Assembly: GCA_020162035.1 (NCBI GenBank)
Contig: JAIUNM010000013.1
Coordinates: 40,661-104,660 of the forward strand
Direction of reading: 5' to 3'
Source: Bacteroidota bacterium
GTDB taxonomy: Bacteria; Bacteroidota; Bacteroidia; B-17B0; Aurantibacillaceae
DNA: 64,000 bases
This document shows positions 54,035 through 63,203 of the stretch, one piece after another (the first letter of the stretch is position 1; every line of letters starts with the position of its first letter). The notes under the pieces are model-generated. The model ran no database searches. It saw nothing but the letters and a program-made list of their open reading frames with translations, and was not told where the DNA came from. A program made the translations under genes and the position numbers.

Positions 54035-54703
54035 ATGTCAACATTATTAAATTATAATAACGTTTCAATTTTTCAAGATGATAGAATTGTTGTAAGTAAC
54101 CTAACTTTTGAATTAAAAAAAGGTGAATTTGTATATTTACTTGGAAAAACCGGAAGCGGAAAAAGTAGTTTTTTAAAAACTATTTATGGAGATATTTCGA
54201 TTAATGTTGGAAAAGCTGAAGCTTGTGGCTTTAATTTAACAAGTTTAAAACGAAACGAAATTCCATTTTTAAGGCGTAAACTTGGAATTGTTTTTCAAGA
54301 TTTTCAACTTTTAAATGATAGAAGTGTTTATGATAATTTGTTATTTGTAATGAAAGCTACAGGCTGGAAAGACACAATAAAAATAAAAGCACGAATTTTA
54401 GATGTGCTAAAAAAAGTAAGTTTAGAAGGTAAAGAAAATAAAAAACCACACGAATTAAGCGGAGGCGAACAACAACGTGTAAGTATTGCTAGAGCGTTAA
54501 TTAACGACCCCGAATTAATTTTAGCTGATGAGCCAACAGGAAACCTTGACCCCGAAACTAGCGAAGAAATATTTAAGCTTTTAAAAAATATAAGCGAAAC
54601 AGGTTGCGCTGTTCTTTTTGCAACGCACGATATGTTAATATACAACCCTCAAAAAGGGAGAACTTTAAACTTTGATAACGGTAAAGTTGTTGAAGTTAAA
54701 TAA
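54035..54703 (+). CDS. ftsE: FtsE-like ABC transporter ATP-binding protein
   Basis: The 222-residue ATPase has Walker A LGKTGSGKSSF (about 34-43), signature ELSGGEQQRVSIARAL, Walker B LILADEPTGNLD and the switch His in FATHD. The GNLDPETSEEIFKLL stretch is typical of FtsE/LolD-like proteins that drive FtsX, which activates peptidoglycan hydrolases in division. No ftsX is adjacent; lysS converges with no bases between the stops. LolD is a possible alternative. Confidence 0.82.
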   Translation: MSTLLNYNNVSIFQDDRIVVSNLTFELKKGEFVYLLGKTGSGKSSFLKTIYGDISINVGKAEACGFNLTSLKRNEIPFLRRKLGIVFQDFQLLNDRSVYDNLLFVMKATGWKDTIKIKARILDVLKKVSLEGKENKKPHELSGGEQQRVSIARALINDPELILADEPTGNLDPETSEEIFKLLKNISETGCAVLFATHDMLIYNPQKGRTLNFDNGKVVEVK

Positions 54704-56227
54704 TTAATCTTCTGCTTTATGTTCTGGGCGCATTTGTGGGAAAAATAGCACTTCTTGAATTGCAGCATTATTAGTTAACATCATTGTTAATCTATCAATT
54801 CCAATGCCAATACCTGCAGTTGGAGGCATACCATACTCTAATGCTCTTAAAAAATCATGATCAATAAACATTGCCTCATCATCGCCACGTTCTTGTAATT
54901 TTAATTGTTCTTCAAAACGCTCACGTTGATCTATTGGATCGTTTAATTCGCTATAAGCATTTGCAATTTCTTTCCCATTAACCATTAATTCAAAACGCTC
55001 TACTAATCCAGCATTTGTACGATGTTTTTTAGTTAACGGACTCATTTCAACAGGGTAATCGGTTATAAAAGTTGGCTGTATGTAATTACCTTCGCATTTA
55101 GCTCCAAAAATTTCATCAATTAATTTTCCTTTTCCCATACTTGCTTCAACATGTATGTTTAAATCTTTACACACTTTTCTTAAGCCTTCTTCATCTAAGT
55201 TAGAAATATCTACTCCTGTATGCTCTTTTATGGCATCATACATAGTAACACGTTTAAAAGGTGCTGCAAAATCAATTTCTTTATCGCCTACGGTAACTGT
55301 TGTTTTCCCATATAAATCTAACACAACTTTTTCGAGTAATTCTTCCGAAAATTTCATCATCCAATTGTAATCTTTATATGCCACATAAAATTCAAGTACA
55401 GTAAATTCTGGATTATGTGTTCTGTCCATTCCTTCGTTTCTAAAATCTTTTGCAAATTCATAAACGCCATCAAAACCACCAACTATTAATCGTTTTAAAT
55501 AAAGTTCATTTGCAATACGTAAGTATAATGGAATATTTAATGCATTATGATGTGTAATAAAAGGCCTTGCTGTTGCTCCACCAGGAATACTTTGTAAAAT
55601 TGGTGTTTCTACTTCTAATAAACCTGCATTATTTAAAGTGTTTCGTATTGAGTTTACTATTTGTGTGCGTTTTTTAAACGTATCGCGCACTTGTGGGTTA
55701 ATTATCAAATCAACGTATCTTTGTCGGTATCTAAACTCTGGGTCACTAACCTCATCAAAAGAATTTCCACTCTCATCTGTTTTTACTATTGGTAAAGGTT
55801 TTAAAGCTTTACTTAAAATTTTAAAACTTGTTGTGTGAATACTTATTTCGCCTGTTTTAGTTGTAAAAACATATCCTTCAATACCTATAATATCACCAAT
55901 ATCTGTAAGTTTTTTCCAAACAACATCATATAAAGTTTTGTCATCAGTTGGGCAAATATCATCTTTTCTAATATAAATTTGAATACGAGCTGTAGAATCT
56001 TGAATAACAGCAAAACAAGCCTTACCCATATCTCTAATACTCATTACCCTTCCTGCAATACTTACATCTTTATAATTTAACTTATCTCTTTCGTAATTTT
56101 CCTTTATGTCTAAAGCGTTTACATTAATCTTAAATTCATCTGCCGGATAAGGGTTTATTCCTAATTGTTGTAATTCGGCTAATTTTTGACGACGTAATAA
56201 TTCTTGTTCGCTTAAATGTTGACTCAT
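54704..56227 (-). CDS. lysS: Lysyl-tRNA synthetase, class II
   Basis: The 507-residue enzyme charges tRNA-Lys. An N-terminal OB-fold anticodon-binding domain (about 55-150, SIAGRVMSIRDMGKACFAVI) precedes the class II core with motif 2 (FRNEGMDRTHNPEFTVLEFY) and motif 3 (GIGIGIDRLTMMLTN). Length matches bacterial LysS. Its stop abuts the stop of ftsE. A TACTTTTG box lies 19 bases before the ATG. Confidence 0.96.
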   Translation of the reverse strand: MSQHLSEQELLRRQKLAELQQLGINPYPADEFKINVNALDIKENYERDKLNYKDVSIAGRVMSIRDMGKACFAVIQDSTARIQIYIRKDDICPTDDKTLYDVVWKKLTDIGDIIGIEGYVFTTKTGEISIHTTSFKILSKALKPLPIVKTDESGNSFDEVSDPEFRYRQRYVDLIINPQVRDTFKKRTQIVNSIRNTLNNAGLLEVETPILQSIPGGATARPFITHHNALNIPLYLRIANELYLKRLIVGGFDGVYEFAKDFRNEGMDRTHNPEFTVLEFYVAYKDYNWMMKFSEELLEKVVLDLYGKTTVTVGDKEIDFAAPFKRVTMYDAIKEHTGVDISNLDEEGLRKVCKDLNIHVEASMGKGKLIDEIFGAKCEGNYIQPTFITDYPVEMSPLTKKHRTNAGLVERFELMVNGKEIANAYSELNDPIDQRERFEEQLKLQERGDDEAMFIDHDFLRALEYGMPPTAGIGIGIDRLTMMLTNNAAIQEVLFFPQMRPEHKAED

Positions 56228-56245
56228 TTTAATTTTTTTAGTTTA

Positions 56246-56253
56246 CAAAAGTA
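56246..56253 (-). promoter_or_regulatory. TAnnTTTG promoter element of lysS
   Basis: The minus strand reads TACTTTTG here, an exact -7 match ending 18 bases before the lysS ATG at 56227. A -33 TTTG is not evident. Confidence 0.4.
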
Positions 56254-56337
56254 CTAATAATAATCTGAGTTTAAGTAGCGATAATGACAATTTAATGACA
56301 ATAATAATAGAAAAAAATCTGACTTTTGTACTTAATT

Positions 56338-57567
56338 TTGAACTACTTTAAAATATTAGCTTTTACACACAAAAACTTACCATTAAATTTAATTGGAAAG
56401 CTACAACTTAATGAAACTGAACAATTAGATAAATTAAATCAATTAAAAGTTCAGTTTAGTTTTAAAGAAATTTTATACTTAAACACATGCAACCGAGTAG
56501 AATTGTTTTTTGTTTCAGAATTGAAACAATTTAATGTTTCTGAAATTATTTATACTTTAAACAACAATTTAACCAAAGCTGAAATAAAGGAAATTGAAAA
56601 TGCTTGCGAAATTTTTAAAGGTAATAATGCAGTAACTCATACGTTTAAAGTTGCCGCATCTTTAGAAAGTTTAGTGGTTGGCGAAAGAGAAATTATTACA
56701 CAAGTTAGAAAAGCTTATGAATTTTGTAATTTTAATGGTTTAACAGGAGATTTTATAAGGTTACTTATTAAAAAAACCATTGAAACTGCTAAACAAATTT
56801 ATACACAAACCAATATTGCTAAAAACCCTGTATCTATTGTGTCTTTAGCATACCGTTCGCTTTTACAAAATGGGATTAAAAATAACGCACGTTTAATTTT
56901 TGTGGGTAGTGGCGAAACAAACACTTTAATGGCAACTTATCTTAAAAAACATAGTTTTGAAAATAATGTTGTTTTTAATAGAACATTAAGTAATGCGGCC
57001 AAACTTGCAACTAAAACAGGGGGCAAAGCCTACAATTTAACCGAATTAAAAAATTACAAAGAAAGTTTTGATGTGCTTATAGTTTGTACGGCAAGCAATA
57101 CTCCTGTTATTGATAATGAAATTTATACTTCATTACTAAATACAGACACCTCTAAAAAAACAGTAATAGATTTGGGTGTTCCCGCAAATGTTGATGCAAC
57201 TGTAATTAAAAAAAATAACATAAATTATATTGATATAAATTCGTTAAAACTAAAAGCCGAACAAAATTTAATTTTACGTCAAAACGAAATAGTTAAATGT
57301 GATGAAATTATCCAAAATAAATTAGAGGAGTTTCTTTTATTATATAAAGAGCGAAAAATAGAATTGGCTTTTGGTGAATTACCTAAGCAAATTAAAGCAA
57401 TTAAAGAGCTTGCGTTTAATGAAGTTTTTAGCAAAGACATTAATGGCTTAGATAATAACAGTAAAGATGTTTTAGAAAAAGTTGTACTTTATATTGAAAA
57501 GAAATACAATGCTGTTACGTTTAAAACTGCTAAAGATTTACTTTTAAATAAAGCAGAAAACAATTAA
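56338..57567 (+). CDS. hemA: Glutamyl-tRNA reductase
   Basis: The roughly 409-residue NADPH enzyme makes glutamate-1-semialdehyde from Glu-tRNA, the first committed step of heme synthesis. The catalytic Cys is in YLNTCNRVELFF; HTFKVAASLESLVVGERE and QVRKAYEF are the next conserved block, and the NADPH domain reads IFVGSGETNTLMATYL. No ATG occurs before the conserved start (NYFKILAFTHKNLPL); TTG 56338 is preferred, with TTG 56326 as alternative. hemB is 10 kb away on the same strand. Confidence 0.92.
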   Translation: MNYFKILAFTHKNLPLNLIGKLQLNETEQLDKLNQLKVQFSFKEILYLNTCNRVELFFVSELKQFNVSEIIYTLNNNLTKAEIKEIENACEIFKGNNAVTHTFKVAASLESLVVGEREIITQVRKAYEFCNFNGLTGDFIRLLIKKTIETAKQIYTQTNIAKNPVSIVSLAYRSLLQNGIKNNARLIFVGSGETNTLMATYLKKHSFENNVVFNRTLSNAAKLATKTGGKAYNLTELKNYKESFDVLIVCTASNTPVIDNEIYTSLLNTDTSKKTVIDLGVPANVDATVIKKNNINYIDINSLKLKAEQNLILRQNEIVKCDEIIQNKLEEFLLLYKERKIELAFGELPKQIKAIKELAFNEVFSKDINGLDNNSKDVLEKVVLYIEKKYNAVTFKTAKDLLLNKAENN

Positions 57568-57595
57568 TTTTATAATAACTAATTTTTAATAAATT

Positions 57596-58012
57596 ATGAA
57601 AACAGTATTACTTAATTTATTTTTTGTTTTTATTATATCTAACGGTTCGCAACTTTTTTCTCAATCTGATAGCATTAAATTTACAACAAAATGTAACACA
57701 TGGAATTGCTTAGAAGAAAACAAAAATTCTTATGCAGAAATTATTGGTATTTTTAGGAAATACACCCCAAACCAACAAGGCAAAGGAGCTAATATAATGT
57801 ATTGGGATTGGGAACTCTTGTTAAGCGATGGCTATGCTGTACCAATTGGTAACTCCAATAAAAAAATTAATTATTTAAGTTTTAATGGTAAAAAAATTTG
57901 TTTAAAGGGTTTAATTTATAATGGTGTAGTTATAAAGAGTAGCTCTCCTAATGGACAACAAGCCACAGGTTTTAGGTTAGACCCTTTTGAGATTAAATTA
58001 CTAAAAGATTAA
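57596..58012 (+). CDS. Small secreted protein of unknown function
   Basis: The 138-residue product has a signal peptide (VLLNLFFVFIISNGSQLFSQ). The body has a CNTWNCLEENK Cys pair and strands like YAEIIGIFRKYTPN, KICLKGLIYNGVVI and FRLDPFEIKLL, suggesting a small beta-barrel or OB-like fold. It follows hemA after 28 bases and converges on the M1 peptidase gene with 4 bases between. No family recognised. Confidence 0.6.
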   Translation: MKTVLLNLFFVFIISNGSQLFSQSDSIKFTTKCNTWNCLEENKNSYAEIIGIFRKYTPNQQGKGANIMYWDWELLLSDGYAVPIGNSNKKINYLSFNGKKICLKGLIYNGVVIKSSSPNGQQATGFRLDPFEIKLLKD

Positions 58013-58016
58013 ATTA

Positions 58017-60683
58017 TTACTTTACACTTGTGTATGCTTTTTCTATAAAAGCTTTTGTTTCGCTAATTGCAGTCAAATCAGAATCATTTTTGGCTTTAGC
58101 ATTTGCTTCTTTTTCTTTCCAAATGTTTAATAAATCTTTTAAAGCTTTTACTGCTCCCATTTTAGTAAACTTACCTCCGCCTTTTGCAACCGATTCAAAG
58201 TCTTGAGCGGCATCATGTGCAGCTTTGGGCGTTGTAAATTTTTTAGATGCTTTATTATATGAAGCTAAATAACTTAACATATCAAAGCCTGGAATGTATT
58301 TAAAGCCATTTCTAAAAAAATGACTTTGATTATCGTTGGGGTTTGAAGCATAAATTGAAGCTATAGTATTTAACACTCTTGCACTGTATTCATTTTCAAA
58401 AGCTTTTGCTTTTTCCGTTGCTAGTTTAGAATCTTTTTTATTTATACCCTGCAAACCTTCAATTAAAATAGAGTAGCTGTTTGCGTTTAAAGCTTTTGTG
58501 TTTAATTCTTGCACATCAGCATCAGCATTAAATTGTTCATTTAAAATGCATAAAGCATCTGCTTTAACAAGCGTTTTAACATCGTTAGTATAAACACTAA
58601 TTAAAATGTTTTTTAATTCAACTTTATCGCTTAGTGTTTTTAATCTGCTTAAAGCAAAACTTCTTAATTCATGAAACTTATCATTTTGAGCGGCTTCTTT
58701 AAACACTAATTTAATTTCATTGTTTGTTATGTTTTTTTCTAATGCTTTTAAAGCTTCTATTCTATCACCATATAAAGCACCTGTTTTGTATTGCGCTATT
58801 AATTCTTCTGTAGATTTTTCAAAGTCAACATCTGCTAACAAACTTCTTTCACCATCAATATTTACCCATTGTGGTTTACCATTACATGTTATTGTGTATG
58901 TTTCTTTTTCGTTTCTCATCCAAACCCTAGTGCGTTGTTTGTTTCCATTTACATAAACATCAATATCTAAAGGCATAATGTATAAAGGAGTTGTTTTTAA
59001 ATTTTGTTTTTGTGTAATGTTTAAAATTAAGGTATTGTTATTTGTATTATAATCTTTAGTTACTAATAATTTAGGGCGACCAGAGGCTAAAAACCATTCG
59101 TTAAAAAACCAGTTTAAATCTTGCCCTGTAGTTTCTTCAAAAGCTAAACGCAAATGATGAATTTCGGCAGGTTTAAATTTATTTGTAGATAAATAATTTT
59201 TTAAGCCCGCAAAAAAAGCATCGTCGCCTAAAACTTTACGCAACATGTGTAATACTTGCCCACCTTTAGCGTAACTAAACGCATCAAACATATCTTCTTT
59301 GTTTTCGTATTTAAAACGCACTAAGTGTACTTCTTTTTGTTCAGACGAACCAATGTATGAACGGCGACTACCTAAATGGTGATAATCAGCAGCATCTCTT
59401 CCTTCTTTATGTTCAATCCATAAATACTCGCCATAGGTTGCAAAACTTTCGTTTAAAGGTAAGTTGCTCCAGCTTTCGCAAGTTACATAATCGCCAAACC
59501 ATTGATGAAAAAGTTCATGTGCAATTGTTGATGCGCCTTTTTTATAATCAATAGTATCGCGTGTGGTTTGGTAGGCTACAAAATCGCCATGCAATGTTGC
59601 GCTAGTATTTTCCATTGCTCCGCTAACATAATCTCTTACGCTAATTTGAGCGTATTTTTGCCAAGGATAATCAACACCAGTAATTTTACTGTAAAACTCA
59701 ATCATTTCTTTTGTATCTCCAAAAATAGCTTTGGCGTGCGGTTCGTATTCTTTTTCTACATAATAACTAATTTCTTTTCCTTTCCAAGGTTGATCAACCA
59801 CTTTTTTAAACTCACCAACACCCATCATAAATAAATATGGCGCATGAGGCAAGTCCATTTTCCAATAATCTGTTTTTGTGCCATCGTTATTTTTACGGGT
59901 ACTCACTAATAAACCGTTAGATAATGTTGTTAAATTATCTTTAACAGTCATGTAAATTTCTTGTGTAGTTTTTTGGTTAGGACTATCAATTGTAGGAAAC
60001 CATGCAGAGCTTGCTTGTGTTTCGCCTTGTGTCCATATTTGAGGCATTTTTAAATAGTCTTCGCCTTTAGGATTTACAAAATACAAACCTTTGTCGCTCA
60101 TTATGGCGTTACTTCCTCCACTTGCCAATTCGTTAGGTTTTGCAACATAATCAATATAAATTGTGTATTGTTCATTTTTAGTGTACGTTTTATCTAAAGT
60201 AATTTTTAAGCTATCGTTTTCGTATTTATACGTTAAATTACTTCTATTTACAAAGGTTCCTGTGGCTGATGAATTTATTTGATTAGTTTTAGAAACCACA
60301 CTAACCTCTTTAATTTCCATACCACGGGCATCTAAAAACAATTTATTAGTAGAATAAAAATGTGGCTTTAATGTAATAAAAGCTTTGCCGTATAAATAAC
60401 TTTTATTCCAATCAAAACTCACTTCTAATTTTGTGTGAATTAAATCGTTTAAAATTGTGTTACTTGCTCTGTACTCTTCTTGTACTGCTGGTGTAGTTTT
60501 AGAAGAAACCGTTATGGTATCCATTTGAATATGGATTTCAGGGGTTTCGGTATTAGTGGGTGCAGTTTTATTTGTTGATGTGTTTTGCGCTGTACTTTTT
60601 GAAGTTGTTTGCGTATCTTTAGTTGATTTGCAAGCGTAAATTACTGCTGCAGTTATTAAAGGAAAAATTATATATTTTTTCAT
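58017..60683 (-). CDS. M1-family metallo-aminopeptidase, lipoprotein
   Basis: The 888-residue product is a zinc aminopeptidase. Visible sites are SGAMENTSA (substrate N-terminus binding) and HELFHQWFGDYV followed 18 residues on by NESFATYGEYLW (HExxH...E zinc site). The N-terminus ends AVIYACKST, a lipobox, and is followed by a Thr/Asn-rich linker, so the enzyme is a membrane-anchored periplasmic or surface protein. The C-terminal 250 residues form HEAT/ARM-like helices. It cleaves peptides outside the cytoplasm for nutrition or processing. Confidence 0.92.
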   Translation of the reverse strand: MKKYIIFPLITAAVIYACKSTKDTQTTSKSTAQNTSTNKTAPTNTETPEIHIQMDTITVSSKTTPAVQEEYRASNTILNDLIHTKLEVSFDWNKSYLYGKAFITLKPHFYSTNKLFLDARGMEIKEVSVVSKTNQINSSATGTFVNRSNLTYKYENDSLKITLDKTYTKNEQYTIYIDYVAKPNELASGGSNAIMSDKGLYFVNPKGEDYLKMPQIWTQGETQASSAWFPTIDSPNQKTTQEIYMTVKDNLTTLSNGLLVSTRKNNDGTKTDYWKMDLPHAPYLFMMGVGEFKKVVDQPWKGKEISYYVEKEYEPHAKAIFGDTKEMIEFYSKITGVDYPWQKYAQISVRDYVSGAMENTSATLHGDFVAYQTTRDTIDYKKGASTIAHELFHQWFGDYVTCESWSNLPLNESFATYGEYLWIEHKEGRDAADYHHLGSRRSYIGSSEQKEVHLVRFKYENKEDMFDAFSYAKGGQVLHMLRKVLGDDAFFAGLKNYLSTNKFKPAEIHHLRLAFEETTGQDLNWFFNEWFLASGRPKLLVTKDYNTNNNTLILNITQKQNLKTTPLYIMPLDIDVYVNGNKQRTRVWMRNEKETYTITCNGKPQWVNIDGERSLLADVDFEKSTEELIAQYKTGALYGDRIEALKALEKNITNNEIKLVFKEAAQNDKFHELRSFALSRLKTLSDKVELKNILISVYTNDVKTLVKADALCILNEQFNADADVQELNTKALNANSYSILIEGLQGINKKDSKLATEKAKAFENEYSARVLNTIASIYASNPNDNQSHFFRNGFKYIPGFDMLSYLASYNKASKKFTTPKAAHDAAQDFESVAKGGGKFTKMGAVKALKDLLNIWKEKEANAKAKNDSDLTAISETKAFIEKAYTSVK

Positions 60684-60725
60684 AAAGGGCTAAAAATACC
60701 AATTTATTTACATTGATATATGCTT

Positions 60726-60747
60726 AATTCACTAAAAAAAGTGAATT
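60726..60747. repeat. 8-bp inverted repeat between the ABC exporter and M1 peptidase genes
   Basis: AATTCACT (60726-60733) and AGTGAATT (60740-60747) are exact inverted copies with a 6-A loop, 34 bases after the exporter stop on the minus strand. It may be a weak terminator (no long T-run on that strand) or an operator for the peptidase gene 43 bases downstream. Confidence 0.35.
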
Positions 60748-60780
60748 TTAATTTTAACAAAAATCTTTCCTAAAAAAAAT

Positions 60781-62604
60781 TTAGCTTAACTCAAATTGCA
60801 TTTTACTGAGTTTTTGGTAAAACCCATCTTGCAATTTCATTAAATCGTTGTGTGTGCCGTTTTCTTTAATTTCGCCTTTTTGTATTACAACAATTCTATC
60901 TGCATTGCGAATAGTGGCTAAACGGTGGGCAATAACAATACTTGTACGGCCTTTCATTAATTTATCTAAAGCTTCTTGAACTAATTTTTCGCTCTCGCTA
61001 TCTAAACTACTTGTGGCTTCATCTAAAATTAAAATGCTTGGGTTTTTGAGAACTGCCCTTGCTATAGCTAATCGTTGCCTTTGTCCTCCAGAAAGTTGAA
61101 TGCCTCTTTCGCCAACCAAAGTATTAAATTTATCAGGAAAAGCATTTATAAAATCTAATGCGTTGGCTTGTTTTGCAGCTTCAATAATTTCTTCGTCTGT
61201 TGCATTAGGCTTACCGTAACCAATGTTTTCTTTTATACTTCCTGCAAATAAAACAACATCTTGAGGCACTAAGGCAATTAATTCGCGTAGTTCGGTTAAA
61301 TCGAAATTGCGTGTATTAGTATTATTTATTTTAATAATTCCGTTATTGGGGTCGTAAAAACGCAATAATAAAGAAGCAATTGTACTTTTACCCGAACCGC
61401 TACTGCCAACCAAAGCAACAGTTTCGCCAGGGTTTGCAATAAAGCTTACACTTTTTAATACCGAAAAATCTGCACGGGTTGGGTAATTAAAGCTTACGTT
61501 TTCAAATTCAATTTTAGAAGGTTGATGCACTTTTTGTTGGTGTTGGTTACTTAAATTTATTTTTTCTATTTCGCCATCAATTATTTCAAAAACTCTATCA
61601 GTTGCGCCAAGCGCTTTTTGCAAACCTGCAATTTGTTCGGGTAAGCCGCCTAAAGATGCGCTAACAAATAAAGAAAGCATCATAAATTCGCCAAACTCTT
61701 CGGCAGTAATTTGGCCGTTTATTTTTGCTTCTATCATTTTAAATAAAATAAAAAAAACAGTTCCAAAAATAAATGTAACCACAAATGTAAAAAACACACC
61801 TCTAAACAAGCCGTATTTTAAGCCAATGGTTCTAATTTGGCTGGTTTTAGTTTCAAAGCGGTTAATTTCTTTTGTTTCGCTTGTGTATGTTTTTACATTG
61901 GTAATACCCGTTAAAGCCTCGGCAACTATAACATTAGCTTCGGCAATTTTATCTTGCAAATCTTTAGAGTACTTACGAATTTTTTTTGCAAATAAAATAG
62001 CAATAAGGGTTAATGGCGGAATAATAATAACAAACCATTTGGCTATAAACCAATCTACTTTCATTACCATTAAAGCCAAACCACCAATGCCAACAATGGA
62101 TTGTCTAATAATTTCGGCAATATTAACGGTAAAAGCATCAGAAATAACGTTAATGTCTGTTGCAATACGGCTACTTAATTCGGCCGATTGGTTTTTACTA
62201 AAATAACCCATTGGCATTTGAATTAGCCTGCTAAAAGTATCGTTTCGTAAACCTTGTAAAATATTTTCGGTTACTTGTGCAAAAAAATAAACTCTTAAAA
62301 AACTTATTATGCCTTGTACCCCTAGTATTAAGAGTAACAAACCTCCAACACTTAATAATTTAGAAATTTTATCGTCAACAGAGCCCGCATCATCGCCAAA
62401 CATGCCTAATAATGAACCCGATTTCATTGGAAATAATAAGCCAATGCCTGCTGATGCAACAAGAAAAAGCATACCTAAAAAAAACTTATATTTTTGTTGT
62501 TTGAGATAGTTAAATAAACGGAACGACTTTTTAAAGTTTTTCCAATTTAATTTAGCTTTTACTAATTCATCGGTTTTTGATGTATCTTGGTTGCGTTTAG
62601 CCAT
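60781..62604 (-). CDS. MsbA-like ABC exporter (fused permease/ATPase)
   Basis: The 607-residue half-transporter has an N-terminal six-helix membrane domain (about 35-330) and a C-terminal ATPase with Walker A VGSSGSGKSTIA, Q-loop LVPQDVVLF, signature QLSGGQRQRLAIA, Walker B ILILDEATSSLD and switch IAHRL. The family exports lipids or drugs; MsbA-type lipid A flipping is plausible but not shown. It acts as a homodimer. It is alone on its transcript, with rpmH divergent upstream. Confidence 0.9.
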   Translation of the reverse strand: MAKRNQDTSKTDELVKAKLNWKNFKKSFRLFNYLKQQKYKFFLGMLFLVASAGIGLLFPMKSGSLLGMFGDDAGSVDDKISKLLSVGGLLLLILGVQGIISFLRVYFFAQVTENILQGLRNDTFSRLIQMPMGYFSKNQSAELSSRIATDINVISDAFTVNIAEIIRQSIVGIGGLALMVMKVDWFIAKWFVIIIPPLTLIAILFAKKIRKYSKDLQDKIAEANVIVAEALTGITNVKTYTSETKEINRFETKTSQIRTIGLKYGLFRGVFFTFVVTFIFGTVFFILFKMIEAKINGQITAEEFGEFMMLSLFVSASLGGLPEQIAGLQKALGATDRVFEIIDGEIEKINLSNQHQQKVHQPSKIEFENVSFNYPTRADFSVLKSVSFIANPGETVALVGSSGSGKSTIASLLLRFYDPNNGIIKINNTNTRNFDLTELRELIALVPQDVVLFAGSIKENIGYGKPNATDEEIIEAAKQANALDFINAFPDKFNTLVGERGIQLSGGQRQRLAIARAVLKNPSILILDEATSSLDSESEKLVQEALDKLMKGRTSIVIAHRLATIRNADRIVVIQKGEIKENGTHNDLMKLQDGFYQKLSKMQFELS

Positions 62605-62690
62605 AAAAAAGTAAAATTAATAGTATTTTGCGTGTTTTTAATCATAAAAAAACGAAAATTGACCTAAAATTGGAAAATTATGGATATTAA

Positions 62691-62722
62691 TTTGGCTAAT
62701 AATTAAAAAGTGATTATATTTG
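62691..62722 (+). promoter_or_regulatory. rpmH promoter (TTTG-N20-TAnnTTTG)
   Basis: TTTG (62691-62694) and TATATTTG (62715-62722) are 20 bases apart, an excellent Bacteroidota promoter. A 44-base leader precedes the rpmH ATG. Confidence 0.8.
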
Positions 62723-62766
62723 CAATCCCAAATTTAAAAGATATTAACATTTAATAGATAAGAAAA

Positions 62767-62922
62767 ATGAAACGTACCTTTCAACCCTCGCAACGCAAAC
62801 GTAAAAACAAACATGGTTTTAGAGAGCGTATGGCTACACCAAATGGTCGTAGAGTATTAGCATCACGCAGAGCGCGTGGTCGTAAAAAATTAACAGTAAG
62901 TAGCGAAAAAACGCATAAATAA
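62767..62922 (+). CDS. rpmH: Ribosomal protein L34
   Basis: The 51-residue product begins [20 protein letters not shown] and has the [20 protein letters not shown] block that defines bacterial L34 of the large ribosomal subunit. It is strongly basic and full length for the family. It has its own promoter and terminator and is not next to dnaA or rnpA, as usual in Bacteroidota. Confidence 0.97.
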   Translation: MKRTFQPSQRKRKNKHGFRERMATPNGRRVLASRRARGRKKLTVSSEKTHK

Positions 62923-62943
62923 ATTTTTTTTCATAGGTAAAAG

Positions 62944-62974
62944 AAGCCGTTAACTGTAAAGTTGCGGCTTTTTT
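62944..62974 (+). terminator. Rho-independent terminator of rpmH
   Basis: AAGCCG (62944-62949) pairs with CGGCTT (62965-62970), with AAC/GTT continuing the stem inside, followed by six T residues from 62969. It lies 22 bases after the rpmH stop. Confidence 0.85.
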
Positions 62975-62996
62975 GATTTTATACATTTTGCTCTAA

Positions 62997-63080
62997 TTAT
63001 TTTTTTAGCTTTTTTAATAAAGCATAATTTTCTTTTAAAATTTTGTTTTGTTGTTCTAACAAGGAGGATAATACAAATGT
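62997..63080 (-). pseudogene. C-terminal remnant of a coiled-coil protein
   Basis: The minus strand from 63077 to the stop at 62997 is open for 27 codons and reads VLSSLLEQQNKILKENYAL then LKKLKK, a heptad coiled coil like the tail of chaperone-of-endosialidase/tail-fibre-like surface proteins. A stop lies just upstream (63079-63081 on this strand) and no start is present, so only the 3' end of a gene remains. Confidence 0.5.
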
Positions 63081-63203
63081 TTAATATCAACCTTAATGGT
63101 TTTAATAGCGGTGTTTACTTTTTTAATGCTTATACAAATACTGAACTGGTTTACCGCAGAAAATTTGTAAAAACAAATTAATTGTTTTAATTTAGATATA
63201 TAA
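63077..63203 (+). pseudogene. C-terminal remnant of a T9SS cargo protein, frameshifted
   Basis: The plus strand encodes FNINLNGFNSGVYFF, then after a seven-T run (63119-63125) the frame breaks; reading one base on gives NAYTNTELVYRRKFVKTN. Together these are a type A sorting-domain tail. The protein body is missing, the T run carries an extra base, and the last frame runs on to a TAA overlapping the next ATG. It is a decayed 3' end. Confidence 0.55.

Noticed and set aside
56333..56340. TAATTTTG as a hemA promoter
   Set aside because: Although it matches TAnnTTTG, transcription from it would begin downstream of the only usable start codons of hemA.
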